A stretch of 64,000 nt of DNA from an uncultured Eubacteriales bacterium. GTDB taxonomy: Bacteria > Bacillota > Clostridia > Christensenellales > UBA1242. The notes below the pieces were generated by a model that did not search any database, was not told the origin of the DNA, and saw only the letters and a list, made by a program, of their open reading frames with translations. The first letter of the stretch is position 1, and every line of letters starts with the position of its first letter. The stretch is from the NCBI GenBank assembly GCA_900551855.1, contig URXM01000004.1, positions 1-64,000 of the forward strand, written 5' to 3'. Of this stretch, positions 32,659 to 41,204 are shown piece by piece. The position numbers were made by a program, and so were the translations under genes.

Positions 32659-33507
32659 ATGAGAAACATTTTTAAATTTTTTAACAGAAAACCTAAAATA
32701 GGAATTGCTTTTGGTGGAGGCGGAGCCAGAGGTTTTTCTCACATTGGTGTAATCAAAGCTTTAAATGAATTTGGTCTTGATTTTGACTATGTTGCAGGGA
32801 CAAGTGTTGGCAGTATTATGGGTGCTGCTTATGCAGCGGGATTGAATTGGAAAGAAATTTATGATATTGCAAAAAAAGTCAAAGTAAAAGATATTAGAAC
32901 AAACAAGATATTTTTTATGCCTTCAAAAACTGATGGCATTGAAAATTTGATGAAAGAAACTTTTGGAGATATAAACATAGAAGAATTGAAAAAACCTTTT
33001 TCTGCTGTGGCTGTTGATATCAAATCTACAAAAGAAGTTTGCATAAGTCATGGAAATCTTGCAAAAGCGGTTGCTGGAAGTTGTTGCGTGCCTGGATTTT
33101 TTCAACCAGTTGAGTTTGGTGACAGACTTCTTTGTGATGGTGGATTGCAAAATACAATTCCTGCAAATATCCCTAGATATTTTGATTGTGATTATGTGAT
33201 CGCTGTTGACTGCAACAGCACAAGAACATACGGCACTGACAGTTCTAAAGTGCTTGATGTTTTGGGGTGTTCTATCAGAATTTTGATGAAAAGTAATGCT
33301 GTTAAAGGCTATATGTGCTCTGATGTTATGATTGCGTCAGACAACAGACGCTTCAAATCTACAAAACTTGAAGGGCTTGATGAAATGGTTGAAGAGGGTT
33401 ATAAAAATGCTATTGATATGATGCCTCAAATTATGAAAGTTTTTCAAAACAAAATGCCAAAGAAAAAATTTAAAGAAATTGATAAGGATGAAATTGATTT
33501 TATTTAA
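32659..33507 (+). CDS. Patatin-like phospholipase (RssA/YlbK type)
   Basis: 282 residues. It is a serine-aspartate dyad lipase: the oxyanion motif GGGGARGFSHIGV is near residue 19, the nucleophile motif GTSVGS near 44 and the catalytic Asp in CDGGLQNTIP near 158. It has no signal peptide, so it probably acts on lipids at the cytoplasmic face of the membrane. The first ten residues are basic and aromatic. The stop codon overlaps the next gene's start by one base, so it is co-transcribed with the MBL protein. No SD precedes it; see the leaderless promoter. Confidence 0.92.
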   Translation: MRNIFKFFNRKPKIGIAFGGGGARGFSHIGVIKALNEFGLDFDYVAGTSVGSIMGAAYAAGLNWKEIYDIAKKVKVKDIRTNKIFFMPSKTDGIENLMKETFGDINIEELKKPFSAVAVDIKSTKEVCISHGNLAKAVAGSCCVPGFFQPVEFGDRLLCDGGLQNTIPANIPRYFDCDYVIAVDCNSTRTYGTDSSKVLDVLGCSIRILMKSNAVKGYMCSDVMIASDNRRFKSTKLEGLDEMVEEGYKNAIDMMPQIMKVFQNKMPKKKFKEIDKDEIDFI

Positions 33508-34613
33508 TGAAAAATTTAAAAAGCAAATTTAATAGCATAAAAGAAAATGACATTATAAAGTCATTTTTTATCATTATTTATGTGATTATTTGTTTGCTAC
33601 TTTTTATAAATCAATACAACATTCAATATCTTGCCAGTGGGTTTTCTGCCGTCGACAACAAAAATTTGCAAGTTTATTTTTTGGATGTTGGGCAAGCCTC
33701 ATCAACTGTTGTTGTGCTTCCAAATGATATGGTTATGGTGATTGACACGGGAAGTTCTGACAGCGAAAGAGATTTTATTGAAAGCGTAAACACAATTTTA
33801 GCAAGGAATAAAATAAATCAAATTGATTATTTAATTTTGACACATTCTGACGAAGACCATGTCGGTGGAGCAGAGATTTTGCTAAAAGAATATCAAGTTT
33901 ACAACATTTTTCGTCCCAAAATTTTGTCTGTAAGTGCAAGTGAGATCACAAATGAAGATTATCAAATTGTGACAACTCAAATTTATCAAGATGTAATCAC
34001 GGCAGTTTATGAAGAGCCAAATTGTGTTGTTGAATTTATTGATGACAAGTCGATTATGGCGGGTAATGATACATACATAAATTTTTATGCCTGCAAACAA
34101 AATAGTTATGTGGAGACGAATGATTATTCTCCATTTATCAATCTTATTTATCAAAATAAATCATTTTTGTTTTGCGGAGATGCTTCGCAAGACAGAGAAG
34201 AAGAATTGATTGAATTTGTTCAAAACAATGATATAACTTTGAATGTAGATTTTTTGCTGGTTGGACATCATGGTTCGAAATACAGCACAAGCAGTGAATT
34301 TTTGTCTTTAATAAATCCTAAATATGCATTTGTAAGTGCAGGAGATTCTCTTCATCCTTCAAATGAAGTTATTGAGCGATTGAAAGATTTTGGTGTGGCA
34401 GAGATTTATTGCACAAAAATTGATGGAATGATAGGTGTTGGAGTAGATGGCGAAGGACAATTTGTGATTAAGACAATGAATGTTTTTGTTGATGTTCCTT
34501 TGATTTTTGTGCTGTTTTCGTGTTTGTTTTTCTATCTTTATCCTTTTATAAACAAGTTGGGGTTGAATAAAAGAAAAAATGGTTATCTTGAAATCAAGAA
34601 TTTAATTCAATAA
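33507..34613 (+). CDS. ComEC/Rec2-type metallo-beta-lactamase-fold protein
   Basis: 368 residues. A membrane helix lies at about residues 19-38, followed by the MBL domain: LQVYFLDVGQASSTVVVLPN, the metal motif THSDEDHVGG near residue 112, CGDAS near 223 and LLVGHHGSKYSTS near 250. A second hydrophobic stretch is near 333-352. This is the architecture of the secreted hydrolase domain that is fused to ComEC in DNA-uptake systems, here as a separate protein. The substrate is unknown. It overlaps the patatin gene by one base. No comEA or comEC pore gene is in the window. Confidence 0.85.
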   Translation: MKNLKSKFNSIKENDIIKSFFIIIYVIICLLLFINQYNIQYLASGFSAVDNKNLQVYFLDVGQASSTVVVLPNDMVMVIDTGSSDSERDFIESVNTILARNKINQIDYLILTHSDEDHVGGAEILLKEYQVYNIFRPKILSVSASEITNEDYQIVTTQIYQDVITAVYEEPNCVVEFIDDKSIMAGNDTYINFYACKQNSYVETNDYSPFINLIYQNKSFLFCGDASQDREEELIEFVQNNDITLNVDFLLVGHHGSKYSTSSEFLSLINPKYAFVSAGDSLHPSNEVIERLKDFGVAEIYCTKIDGMIGVGVDGEGQFVIKTMNVFVDVPLIFVLFSCLFFYLYPFINKLGLNKRKNGYLEIKNLIQ

Positions 34614-34651
34614 AAATAATTTATTATGTGTGTTGAATTATCAAAAAAATT

Positions 34652-34679
34652 TTGTATTAGCAAAAGTTTGTGATAAAAT
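34652..34679 (+). promoter_or_regulatory. Leaderless promoter of the shikimate-kinase-like gene
   Basis: TTGTAT (34652-34657), a 16-base spacer and TAAAAT (34674-34679), ending 6 bases before the ATG. No SD. Confidence 0.5.
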
Positions 34680-34685
34680 AATCTT

Positions 34686-35162
34686 ATGGATATAAGAGAT
34701 TTCAACAAAATTGTAATAGTATCTCTTTGTGATAGATTTTCCAAAAATTTAGGAAAGAAACTATCTCAAAATTTAGGCATGATTTTTTGCGACACTAAAG
34801 AACTGATTGAATATGAACTTATAGACAAAAAAGCAATCAAAAAACTTTGCACAAAAGAATATTTGGACAAATTGGAAAAATCTGTTTTTGCACACATTGC
34901 TTCATTTGAAAATGTTGTTGTGGCGATTGGTTATGACTATTTTGTTCATAACATAAATATATTAAAAGAGAAAAGTTTGATCGTTTTTGTTGATTTGCCT
35001 AAAAAATATGTAAAAGAAAAAAGCAATATTGTTGAATTTTTGGCTTATGATGACAGAAAGGAAATATTAAAAAAAATGGCAACACTTACTGTCAGTGTTA
35101 GAAATACAGAAACAGATTTTGTTTGTAGAAAAGTTCTCAATGAACTTGGAGGATTGTTATGA
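34686..35162 (+). CDS. Degenerate shikimate-kinase-like protein
   Basis: 158 residues. The layout follows shikimate kinase: a first beta strand KIVIVSLC, then a helix, LGMIFCDTKELIE where the kinase has FxDTDxxIE, VVVAIGYDY where it has VIATGGG, and VFVDLP plus DDRKEILKKMATLTVSV near the end. The P-loop GxxGxGKS is absent (SLCDRFSKNLG), and the GGG substrate motif is replaced by GYD. I infer an inactive homologue with a binding or regulatory role, possibly with the transketolase encoded next to it, whose start overlaps by 4 bases. No other aro genes are nearby. Confidence 0.6.
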   Translation: MDIRDFNKIVIVSLCDRFSKNLGKKLSQNLGMIFCDTKELIEYELIDKKAIKKLCTKEYLDKLEKSVFAHIASFENVVVAIGYDYFVHNINILKEKSLIVFVDLPKKYVKEKSNIVEFLAYDDRKEILKKMATLTVSVRNTETDFVCRKVLNELGGLL

Positions 35163-37129
35163 ATATAAATCAAAAAGCATTAAATTATTTGAAAGCTCTT
35201 TCAGCTGAAACTATTACAAATGCCAAATCAGGGCATTTGGGTGTATCCTTGGGAGCATCTTCAATTTTGTTTGCACTCTTTAAAGATCACTACAATTTTG
35301 ATGTTTCTGACACAGACTTTTTAAACAGAGACAGACTTGTTTTGTCTGCAGGTCACGCAAGTGCACTCTACTACAGTTTGCTTTCTATGTTTGGTTTCAA
35401 TGTTTCTCTTCAAGACTTGAAAGAATTTAGAAAGTATGGGTCAAAGACTCCAGGACATCCTGAATATAGGGTGACTGAAGGAGTTGAAGTCTCAACTGGT
35501 CCTCTTGGTCAGGGCGTGGCAAATGCTGTTGGTATGGCAATTGCAGAAGCTGTTATGGAAGAGCGTTTCAATACTGTTGGGTTTGACATAATAAACAACT
35601 ATACTTATTGCTTTGTTGGTGATGGTTGTTTGATGGAAGGTGTCGCAATGGAAGCGGTTAGCCTTGCAGGGAATTTGAAACTCAACAAATTGATTTTGTT
35701 GTATGACAGCAACGAAGTGACAATTGATGGTTCTTTGAGTTTGGCTAACAGAGAAAATGTTGCAAAGAAATTTGCTGCTATGGGTTGGAATGTTATTAAA
35801 GTAGCCAGAGGGAACAGTTATTGGTGGTGCTCTAAGGCTATTGGAAGAGCAAAGAAAAGCAAAAAACCTACAATCATAATCTTCAACACAACTATTGGTA
35901 TTGGCACACAAAAAGAAGGGACTTCTGCTGTGCATGCAGCTGTGCTTTCTGAAGAAGAACTTGCAACATTCAAAGAAAACTTGAAAGTTAAAGAAAGTTT
36001 TTATATTCCAGGAGATGTGAGAGAACTTTGTATGGCAAGCACAAGAAGAGGCAAACTCAACCACGAAAAATGGAATCAAAACCTTGCTATGTATTCTAGC
36101 ACTCATCCAGAGCTTTATAAATCTTTGACAAACTTCTTTGACAGAAAGAAAATCAATTTCGAAAGAATAATCAAAAACATATCAAAATATGATGGTCAAA
36201 GCACAAGAAAAATCAATCACTATGCATTGAGTGAATTGGCTTATCAATGTCCACAACTTATTGGAGGAACTGCCGATGTTGGACCTTCAACAATGGCTTG
36301 CATTGATAATGCCGGAAATTTTTCTGCAGGTTATAGAAGAGGCAAAAACATTCATTTTGGTGTAAGAGAACACGCAATGTCTGGCATTTGCAACGGAATT
36401 GCTCTTTATGAAGATTTTATCACTTTCGATTCAACTTTCTTGGCTTTTGCAAATTATGCTATTCCTTCTCTTCGTATGCGTTCTATGATGAAACTTCCTG
36501 TTATGTCTTTCTTTACTCACGACTCTTTGGCTGTTGGGCAAGATGGACCTTCTCATCAACCTATTGAACAATTGACTCAACTTAGAGCTATTGTTGGAAA
36601 CACAATTTATCGTCCTTGTGATTACAAAGAATTGGTTGCTGGGTATTACACTTGTGTCAGAGGGTATAGACCGGTTGCCTTTGCTTTGTCAAGGCAGGAT
36701 ATCCCTCACATTGAAGGGACTTCTTATGATGGAGCATTGCTTGGTGGCTATCTCATTCAAAACAATTCTTCAAAACCTGATATAGTTTTGGTTGCAAGTG
36801 GTGCAGAAGTTGATTTGGCAGTTAAAACGGCAAAAGAATTGAGCAAAAAATATCAAGTCAATGTTGTTTCTATGCCTTCTATTGAAGTTTTTGAACAACA
36901 AACAAATGGCTATAAAAACAAAATCATTTGCAAAGATGCTTCTTTGGTTGTTGGAATTGAAGCAAGCAATGACACAAAATGGTTGAAAGTTTTGGGTGAA
37001 AAGGGAGTATTCTTTGGAGTTAACCAATATATGTGCAGTGGAAACGGCGAAGAAGTTATGGCAAAAGCTGGATTTACTGTTAAGAATTTGGTTAAATTTG
37101 TTGAGTCAAAAATGAAAACTCAAAAATAG
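35159..37129 (+). CDS. tkt: Transketolase
   Basis: 656 residues, a full-length TPP enzyme of the pentose phosphate pathway. Visible are GHLGVSLGAS near residue 25, GPLGQGVANAVGMA near 113, the TPP motif VGDGCLMEGVAMEA near 153 with a downstream YDSNEVTIDG, and the catalytic Glu in FGVREHAMSGICNG near 403. HDSLAVGQDGPSHQPIEQ near 458 and the Arg/His substrate contacts are normal. It starts in an ATGA overlap with the shikimate-kinase-like gene. It may be terminated by the hairpin at 37171. Confidence 0.95.
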   Translation: MNINQKALNYLKALSAETITNAKSGHLGVSLGASSILFALFKDHYNFDVSDTDFLNRDRLVLSAGHASALYYSLLSMFGFNVSLQDLKEFRKYGSKTPGHPEYRVTEGVEVSTGPLGQGVANAVGMAIAEAVMEERFNTVGFDIINNYTYCFVGDGCLMEGVAMEAVSLAGNLKLNKLILLYDSNEVTIDGSLSLANRENVAKKFAAMGWNVIKVARGNSYWWCSKAIGRAKKSKKPTIIIFNTTIGIGTQKEGTSAVHAAVLSEEELATFKENLKVKESFYIPGDVRELCMASTRRGKLNHEKWNQNLAMYSSTHPELYKSLTNFFDRKKINFERIIKNISKYDGQSTRKINHYALSELAYQCPQLIGGTADVGPSTMACIDNAGNFSAGYRRGKNIHFGVREHAMSGICNGIALYEDFITFDSTFLAFANYAIPSLRMRSMMKLPVMSFFTHDSLAVGQDGPSHQPIEQLTQLRAIVGNTIYRPCDYKELVAGYYTCVRGYRPVAFALSRQDIPHIEGTSYDGALLGGYLIQNNSSKPDIVLVASGAEVDLAVKTAKELSKKYQVNVVSMPSIEVFEQQTNGYKNKIICKDASLVVGIEASNDTKWLKVLGEKGVFFGVNQYMCSGNGEEVMAKAGFTVKNLVKFVESKMKTQK

Positions 37130-37170
37130 ATATATTGATACACATTTTGACAAATTTCGATTTTTATCAT

Positions 37171-37214
37171 AATCCTCACAAATATATAATAGAAATATAT
37201 TGTGAGGATTTTTT
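37171..37214 (+). promoter_or_regulatory. Long inverted repeat with an internal -10 before the 37215 gene
   Basis: AATCCTCACA at 37171-37180 pairs with TGTGAGGATT at 37201-37210, extended inward by AATATAT / ATATATT, and a T tract reaches the ATG at 37215. For transcripts coming from tkt this is a terminator that also hides the SD GTGAGG in its 3' arm. The loop region contains a perfect TATAAT (37185-37190), so a transcript starting near 37197 would lack the 5' arm and leave the SD free. TTGACA at 37147 is too far (32 bases) to be its -35. Confidence 0.6.
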
Positions 37215-38186
37215 ATGTTTAAAAGAAAAAGTATTGTTTTAAGTGATGTTTCAAACAGTTCAAATAAAAAAGCAGTTCTATCATTGGAAGAAGACGGCGT
37301 AGGCATCAGAGGAACACTTAGATTGTATAATTTCCCTTTTGATTTATCTGGAATTTCTTCACTTGGTTTTTATGTTGATCAAAAGGTTTATAAAGCTGGG
37401 TTAACCTATAAATCTCATATGCTGTATGAGTTTTTTATCTCATTGAAAGACATTCCTCAAAAATTTTCTTGTGCAGTGGTAAACTTTCAAAATGCAGTTG
37501 CCACTCCTATTTTGTATGGATCAAGTGAAGGAAATAACGAAAACATTTATGGTGATATAATAAGTCAAATATCAAAAGACAGTTCTGTAAGCAACACAAA
37601 AAAGACACTGGACAGTTATGGCGTTGATTTTGATGAAGATGAAAAAAAACAAATAGAAAAAGATATTGATATGTCACTTTGCAATGCTTGTGGAAACTGC
37701 GCAGATTGTGTGTATAAAAAATATTTTTACGCCAATAATTCTGAAAACGAAGTGGAGACAACAAGCACAACAAAATCTGAAGAAAAAATAGATTTAAAAA
37801 ATGAGAATGAAGAAAAAGAACAACCAAAGCAAGAAGAAGATGAAATTGTTTTCTTTGACAGATTGAAACCTCAGATTGATAAACTTTTTGAAAAAAATCC
37901 AATAGAGGACAATCTTCAGAAACTTATCCCAAATTCAAAATGGGTTAAGGTCGAATATGAAGATGATGGAGACTTTTATGTCTTTGGACTGCTATATGAT
38001 GAAAAAGAAAATGTCAAATATGTTTGCTATGGTGTGCCTGCTGTGTTTGAAGAAGAAGCCCCAAAAGAGCTCTCAGGATATCCAATTTGGTTGCCTCTTG
38101 ACAAAGAAAACTCAAATGGTTTTGGATATTGGCTGACTTATCAAGATGCAATGACAGGAGAACCTGTTAAGGCAATTCTTGACTGA
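37215..38186 (+). CDS. Hypothetical protein with a four-Cys cluster, 323 aa
   Basis: I do not know a function. Residues 1-105 form a beta-rich domain (MFKRKSIVLSDVSNSSNKKA, GTLRLYNFPFDLSG). Cys156, Cys159, Cys162 and Cys165 are spaced C-x2-C-x2-C-x2-C, followed by VYKKYFY; this could bind an iron-sulphur cluster or zinc. A glutamate/lysine-rich linker leads to a C-terminal domain of about 110 residues (FFDRLKPQIDKLFEKNP, NSKWVKVEYEDDGDFYVFGL, YGVPAVFEEEAPKELSGYPI). I have a general memory of similar three-part proteins in Clostridia annotated as hypothetical. No signal peptide is present. Confidence 0.7.
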   Translation: MFKRKSIVLSDVSNSSNKKAVLSLEEDGVGIRGTLRLYNFPFDLSGISSLGFYVDQKVYKAGLTYKSHMLYEFFISLKDIPQKFSCAVVNFQNAVATPILYGSSEGNNENIYGDIISQISKDSSVSNTKKTLDSYGVDFDEDEKKQIEKDIDMSLCNACGNCADCVYKKYFYANNSENEVETTSTTKSEEKIDLKNENEEKEQPKQEEDEIVFFDRLKPQIDKLFEKNPIEDNLQKLIPNSKWVKVEYEDDGDFYVFGLLYDEKENVKYVCYGVPAVFEEEAPKELSGYPIWLPLDKENSNGFGYWLTYQDAMTGEPVKAILD

Positions 38187-38196
38187 TGAGGTGTAA

Positions 38197-39132
38197 ATGA
38201 AAATTTTTGCATGGATAATTTTATCTATAATCATTTTTATTATCTTTGGCTTAATTTATTATTTAGTTGTTGGTGAAATATTATTTCGCAATTTCTTTTC
38301 AAGAAAAAGCACAACTAAAAGGATTTTCAATAAAAACATTAAAAATTTGATAAATGAACACAAAATAGATTTATGTTGGTGGGAGAAAGTAAAATTTTCT
38401 AGAATTGAAATTAAAAGTTTTGACCAGCTGACTTTGGTAGGTTATTATCACGATGCTGGATCTGACAAAACAGTTGTTATTGTTCATGGTTTTGGTGGAA
38501 GTCATGAAGAGATGCAACCATATTGCAAATTTTTTTATGAAAAAAATTTTAATGTACTTGCTGTTGACAACAGAGCTCATGGGGAAAGCGAAGGCAAATG
38601 CATAGGATTTGGTTGGCTTGACAGAAAAGATATTGCGTCATGGATTCAATATTTAAATTCAAAGCAACCAAACAACAAAATTTTGCTCTTTGGACTTTCA
38701 ATGGGAGCCACTGCAGTTTGTTGTGTTGCCGGAGAAAAATTGCCAACGAATGTTTGTGCCGTTATTTCAGATTGTGCTTTCGACAATGCCAATAAGCAAA
38801 TTGATTTTGTCATGAGAGACAAAAAAATTGTGTTAAAATTGTTCAAGAAACACTTGTTTGGTTATACCAAAAGAATCCACGGATTTGATATCTATCAAGC
38901 TGATGCAATAAAACAGGTAAAAAACACTAAAATACCAATTTTGTATATACATGGCAAAGAAGATTATTATGTACCAATCGAAAACATGATTAACCTTTAC
39001 AACTCCACACCAGAAAATTTAAGACAAAAATATCTTGTTGATGATGCAGGTCATGCCATGAGTTACGCGGTTGCTGGCGTATTGTATGAGAAAAAAATAA
39101 GCGACTTTTTAAAAAGTCGCACTAATTTATAA
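38197..39132 (+). CDS. Membrane-anchored alpha/beta hydrolase
   Basis: 311 residues. An N-terminal membrane helix (residues 4-26) precedes an alpha/beta-hydrolase domain. The oxyanion motif VVIVHGFGGSHEEM is near residue 91, the nucleophile motif FGLSMGAT near 166, the acid in HGKEDYYVP near 251 and the base in DDAGHAMSY near 286. It resembles BAAT/FrsA-like serine hydrolases of unknown substrate common in Firmicutes. GAGGTG lies 6 bases before the ATG, 10 bases after the Cys-cluster gene, so the two are probably one unit. Confidence 0.88.
   Translation: MKIFAWIILSIIIFIIFGLIYYLVVGEILFRNFFSRKSTTKRIFNKNIKNLINEHKIDLCWWEKVKFSRIEIKSFDQLTLVGYYHDAGSDKTVVIVHGFGGSHEEMQPYCKFFYEKNFNVLAVDNRAHGESEGKCIGFGWLDRKDIASWIQYLNSKQPNNKILLFGLSMGATAVCCVAGEKLPTNVCAVISDCAFDNANKQIDFVMRDKKIVLKLFKKHLFGYTKRIHGFDIYQADAIKQVKNTKIPILYIHGKEDYYVPIENMINLYNSTPENLRQKYLVDDAGHAMSYAVAGVLYEKKISDFLKSRTNL
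39101..39120. terminator. Palindrome at the 3' end of the hydrolase gene
   Basis: Perfect 20-base palindrome GCGACTTTTTAAAAAGTCGC inside the last codons. The next gene ends at the adjacent base on the opposite strand, so this is the only candidate terminator between two convergent genes. The T tract is poor on both sides. Confidence 0.5.
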
Positions 39133-39660
39133 TTATTTAGCCATTATTTTTTTAATATAAAAATATTCACTTGTTTTCAGATCTGTGAAAGCAGGATATT
39201 TGTTTGTGTAGAAAGCAACTTGTTTACAACTGCCAAAATGAATAGTTCTTTTTTCATTTCTTATATCAACTATAAAATTCATGCAAATATAAACAGTTAG
39301 TTGTCTTGTTGGGAAAAATATTTGATATGAATTCGAAGTAGAAGTGTCTGATATGTCATATTCAAAAATCCCATAATCATTGCTAGCCTGAAAATAAACT
39401 TTCAAATATTTATAAGTCATTAAGTCAGGGAAAATCTCAATTGTTCCGGTGCCACCTTTAATTCCACTTGCATATCCAAGATTTATGTTTGCATCTTCGC
39501 TTGAACAATCATAGAGGGTGATCCAATCATCATTTTGAGATGGTTGAGATTCTCCTGTTTCTCCACCTGTACTAGTACCGCTGTTTGATGCTTTTGTCAA
39601 ATATGATAATTGTTTTTTTATTTCATCTATTTCTGCTTCCAATAAATCTAAACTTGCCAT
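39133..39660 (-). CDS. Hypothetical protein with N-terminal coiled coil, 175 aa
   Basis: A short helical start (LDLLEAEIDEIKKQLSYLTK) leads through a Ser/Gly/Thr linker to a beta-rich domain (WITLYDCSSEDANINLGYAS, TYKYLKVYFQASNDYGIFEYD). Such a layout recalls small phage or surface adaptor proteins, but there is no phage context and I do not assign a function. No signal peptide is seen. AAAGGAG is 7 bases before the ATG. It ends next to the convergent hydrolase gene. Confidence 0.65.
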   Translation of the reverse strand: MASLDLLEAEIDEIKKQLSYLTKASNSGTSTGGETGESQPSQNDDWITLYDCSSEDANINLGYASGIKGGTGTIEIFPDLMTYKYLKVYFQASNDYGIFEYDISDTSTSNSYQIFFPTRQLTVYICMNFIVDIRNEKRTIHFGSCKQVAFYTNKYPAFTDLKTSEYFYIKKIMAK

Positions 39661-39724
39661 AAAAAACTCCTTTTGTCATCATTGTAGATTTCAAAAGGAG
39701 ATTTTTCAATTTTTTATGTCATTT

Positions 39725-40378
39725 TTATTTTGTTTTATGCTTTTTAATCTTCACTTTTTTGTTTTTCATAAACAGCCAAGCAAAAATGATACCAAGTAAA
39801 GCAATAATAATTATTATACATGTTATTATAATTGGATTTATTCCATCAGGAGCAATATTCTCGGATTTAAGATATCCATACAACACTTGATTTTCATAAA
39901 CAAAAGAGATCGCATTGTATTCTTCTTTGCCATTGAATCCTTCATATAAAAAAATTCTTTCGCCTTTATCTAAAGATATATCACTTTCAACCATCTCATT
40001 GTCTTGTTTGAAATAAACTTTACAAGCACTGTTTGTTTGAGCGTTAAAACTTGGAATCGCTGTGATAACATTGTTTTTTGGAGTTAATAAGTCTGCCAAA
40101 ACATAACCATCAAGTTGATTGTATGTTATTTTATAAAAGACAAAATCGTCGCTCATATATTCTTTAGGAAGATCATTTTCCATTTCTATATAAACTTCTT
40201 CATTGTGATTTACTTGTCCCAACTTGTTTGATGTTATATCAGCATTTTTAAACACAGAAGCATAATTTGCAGTAACAACATATACAGATTGATTTTCTTG
40301 AGCATAAACAAAGTTAGGCGCAATTAAGGTTGCACCAAACATAAGAACAAACAAAAAAATTACAGCAAGTTTTTTCAT
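39725..40378 (-). CDS. Exported SH3-like protein with C-terminal anchor
   Basis: 217 residues from ATG 40378; an in-frame TTG at 40393 is less likely. A signal peptide is clear (KKLAVIFLFVLMFGATLIAP, then NFVYA). The mature part has a bacterial SH3-like repeat (YVVTANYASVFKNADITSNK, LGQVNHNEEVYIEM) and a second beta-rich stretch. A C-terminal membrane helix (residues about 185-207, IIITCIIIIIALLGIIFAWLF) with a lysine tail anchors it on the cell surface. It is divergent from cwlD, which suggests a cell-wall role. Its promoter ends 6 bases before the ATG, with no SD. Confidence 0.75.
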   Translation of the reverse strand: MKKLAVIFLFVLMFGATLIAPNFVYAQENQSVYVVTANYASVFKNADITSNKLGQVNHNEEVYIEMENDLPKEYMSDDFVFYKITYNQLDGYVLADLLTPKNNVITAIPSFNAQTNSACKVYFKQDNEMVESDISLDKGERIFLYEGFNGKEEYNAISFVYENQVLYGYLKSENIAPDGINPIIITCIIIIIALLGIIFAWLFMKNKKVKIKKHKTK

Positions 40379-40384
40379 ATCAAT

Positions 40385-40413
40385 ATTAAACAATATTTTG
40401 TTTACAAAGTCAA
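40385..40413 (-). promoter_or_regulatory. Leaderless promoter of the SH3 gene
   Basis: On the minus strand TTGACT (40413-40408), a 17-base spacer and TTTAAT (40390-40385), then ATTGAT and the ATG at 40378. Confidence 0.55.
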
Positions 40414-40440
40414 GTTAAGCATAATATGATTTTTGTTATA

Positions 40441-40469
40441 TTGTCCAATGCTGTTTAATAAGATATAAA
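40441..40469 (+). promoter_or_regulatory. Promoter of cwlD
   Basis: TTGTCC (40441-40446), a 17-base spacer and TATAAA (40464-40469), ending 8 bases before the ATG. The SD-like GAGGGG lies between, so a transcript from here would begin inside or after the SD. Confidence 0.5.
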
Positions 40470-40477
40470 GAGGGGAT

Positions 40478-41161
40478 ATGTTTTTAACATTAAAAAAAAG
40501 AACGTTAATATTATTTGTTTGCTTAATCATATTTTTCACAAGCGTTGTTTCTTTTGCTGTAATAAAAACTTCCATTATGCCAAAGCCTGAACATTGCATA
40601 GTCATCGATGCGGGACATGGTGGAAGAGATGGTGGGGCCGTTGGAACTTCAACAGGTATTACTGAAAGTGAACTAAACTTAAAGTATGCACTGCAACTTC
40701 AAAGTTTGTGCGAAGATTTTGATATTGGAGTGGTGATGACAAGAAGTAGTATGAATGGATTATATGATGAGAATGCTTCAAACAAAAAGAAAAGTGAAAT
40801 GGAAAAAAGAAAAAAAATTATAAATGAAAGCAATGCAGACTTGATGATCAGTATTCATATGAACAGTTTTCCATTGCCTTCGTTGCAAGGGGCATATGTG
40901 TTTTATGCAAAGGGGAGTGATAAAGCGTTTGAACTGGCAAAGTCAGTTCAAAATGCACTATGTTTATCATTTGAAACAGCAAGAAAAAGTGTTTCAGTCG
41001 GAGATTATTTTGTTTTAAATTATTCAAATATTCCTGCAATACTAATAGAATGTGGCTTTTTGTCTAATCCACAAGAAGAGATAAAATTACAAAACAATGA
41101 ATATTGTAAAAACTTCTGTTATTCAGTTCTTGCAGGTATTATATCTTATTTTAAAATGTAA
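40478..41161 (+). CDS. cwlD: N-acetylmuramoyl-L-alanine amidase, CwlD-like
   Basis: 227 residues: an N-terminal membrane/signal segment (residues 9-29), then an Amidase_3 domain. Zinc ligands are His in VIDAGHGGRDGG, Glu in ITESELNL and His in SIHMNSF; the catalytic Glu is in ILIECGFLSNPQEE. CwlD acts in making the muramic-delta-lactam of the spore cortex in spore-formers, although general wall amidases share the fold. A decayed copy of the C-terminal half lies at 44874-45149. It ends in a bidirectional terminator. Confidence 0.87.
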   Translation: MFLTLKKRTLILFVCLIIFFTSVVSFAVIKTSIMPKPEHCIVIDAGHGGRDGGAVGTSTGITESELNLKYALQLQSLCEDFDIGVVMTRSSMNGLYDENASNKKKSEMEKRKKIINESNADLMISIHMNSFPLPSLQGAYVFYAKGSDKAFELAKSVQNALCLSFETARKSVSVGDYFVLNYSNIPAILIECGFLSNPQEEIKLQNNEYCKNFCYSVLAGIISYFKM

Positions 41162-41162
41162 T

Positions 41163-41199
41163 AAAAAAAAGATATATCGTTTTCAGATATATCTTTTTT
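41163..41199. terminator. Bidirectional terminator between cwlD and the surface protein
   Basis: AAAAAAGATATATC / GATATATCTTTTTT with the loop GTTTTCA; A and T tracts flank both sides. Confidence 0.9.
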
Positions 41200-41204
41200 A
41201 AAAA

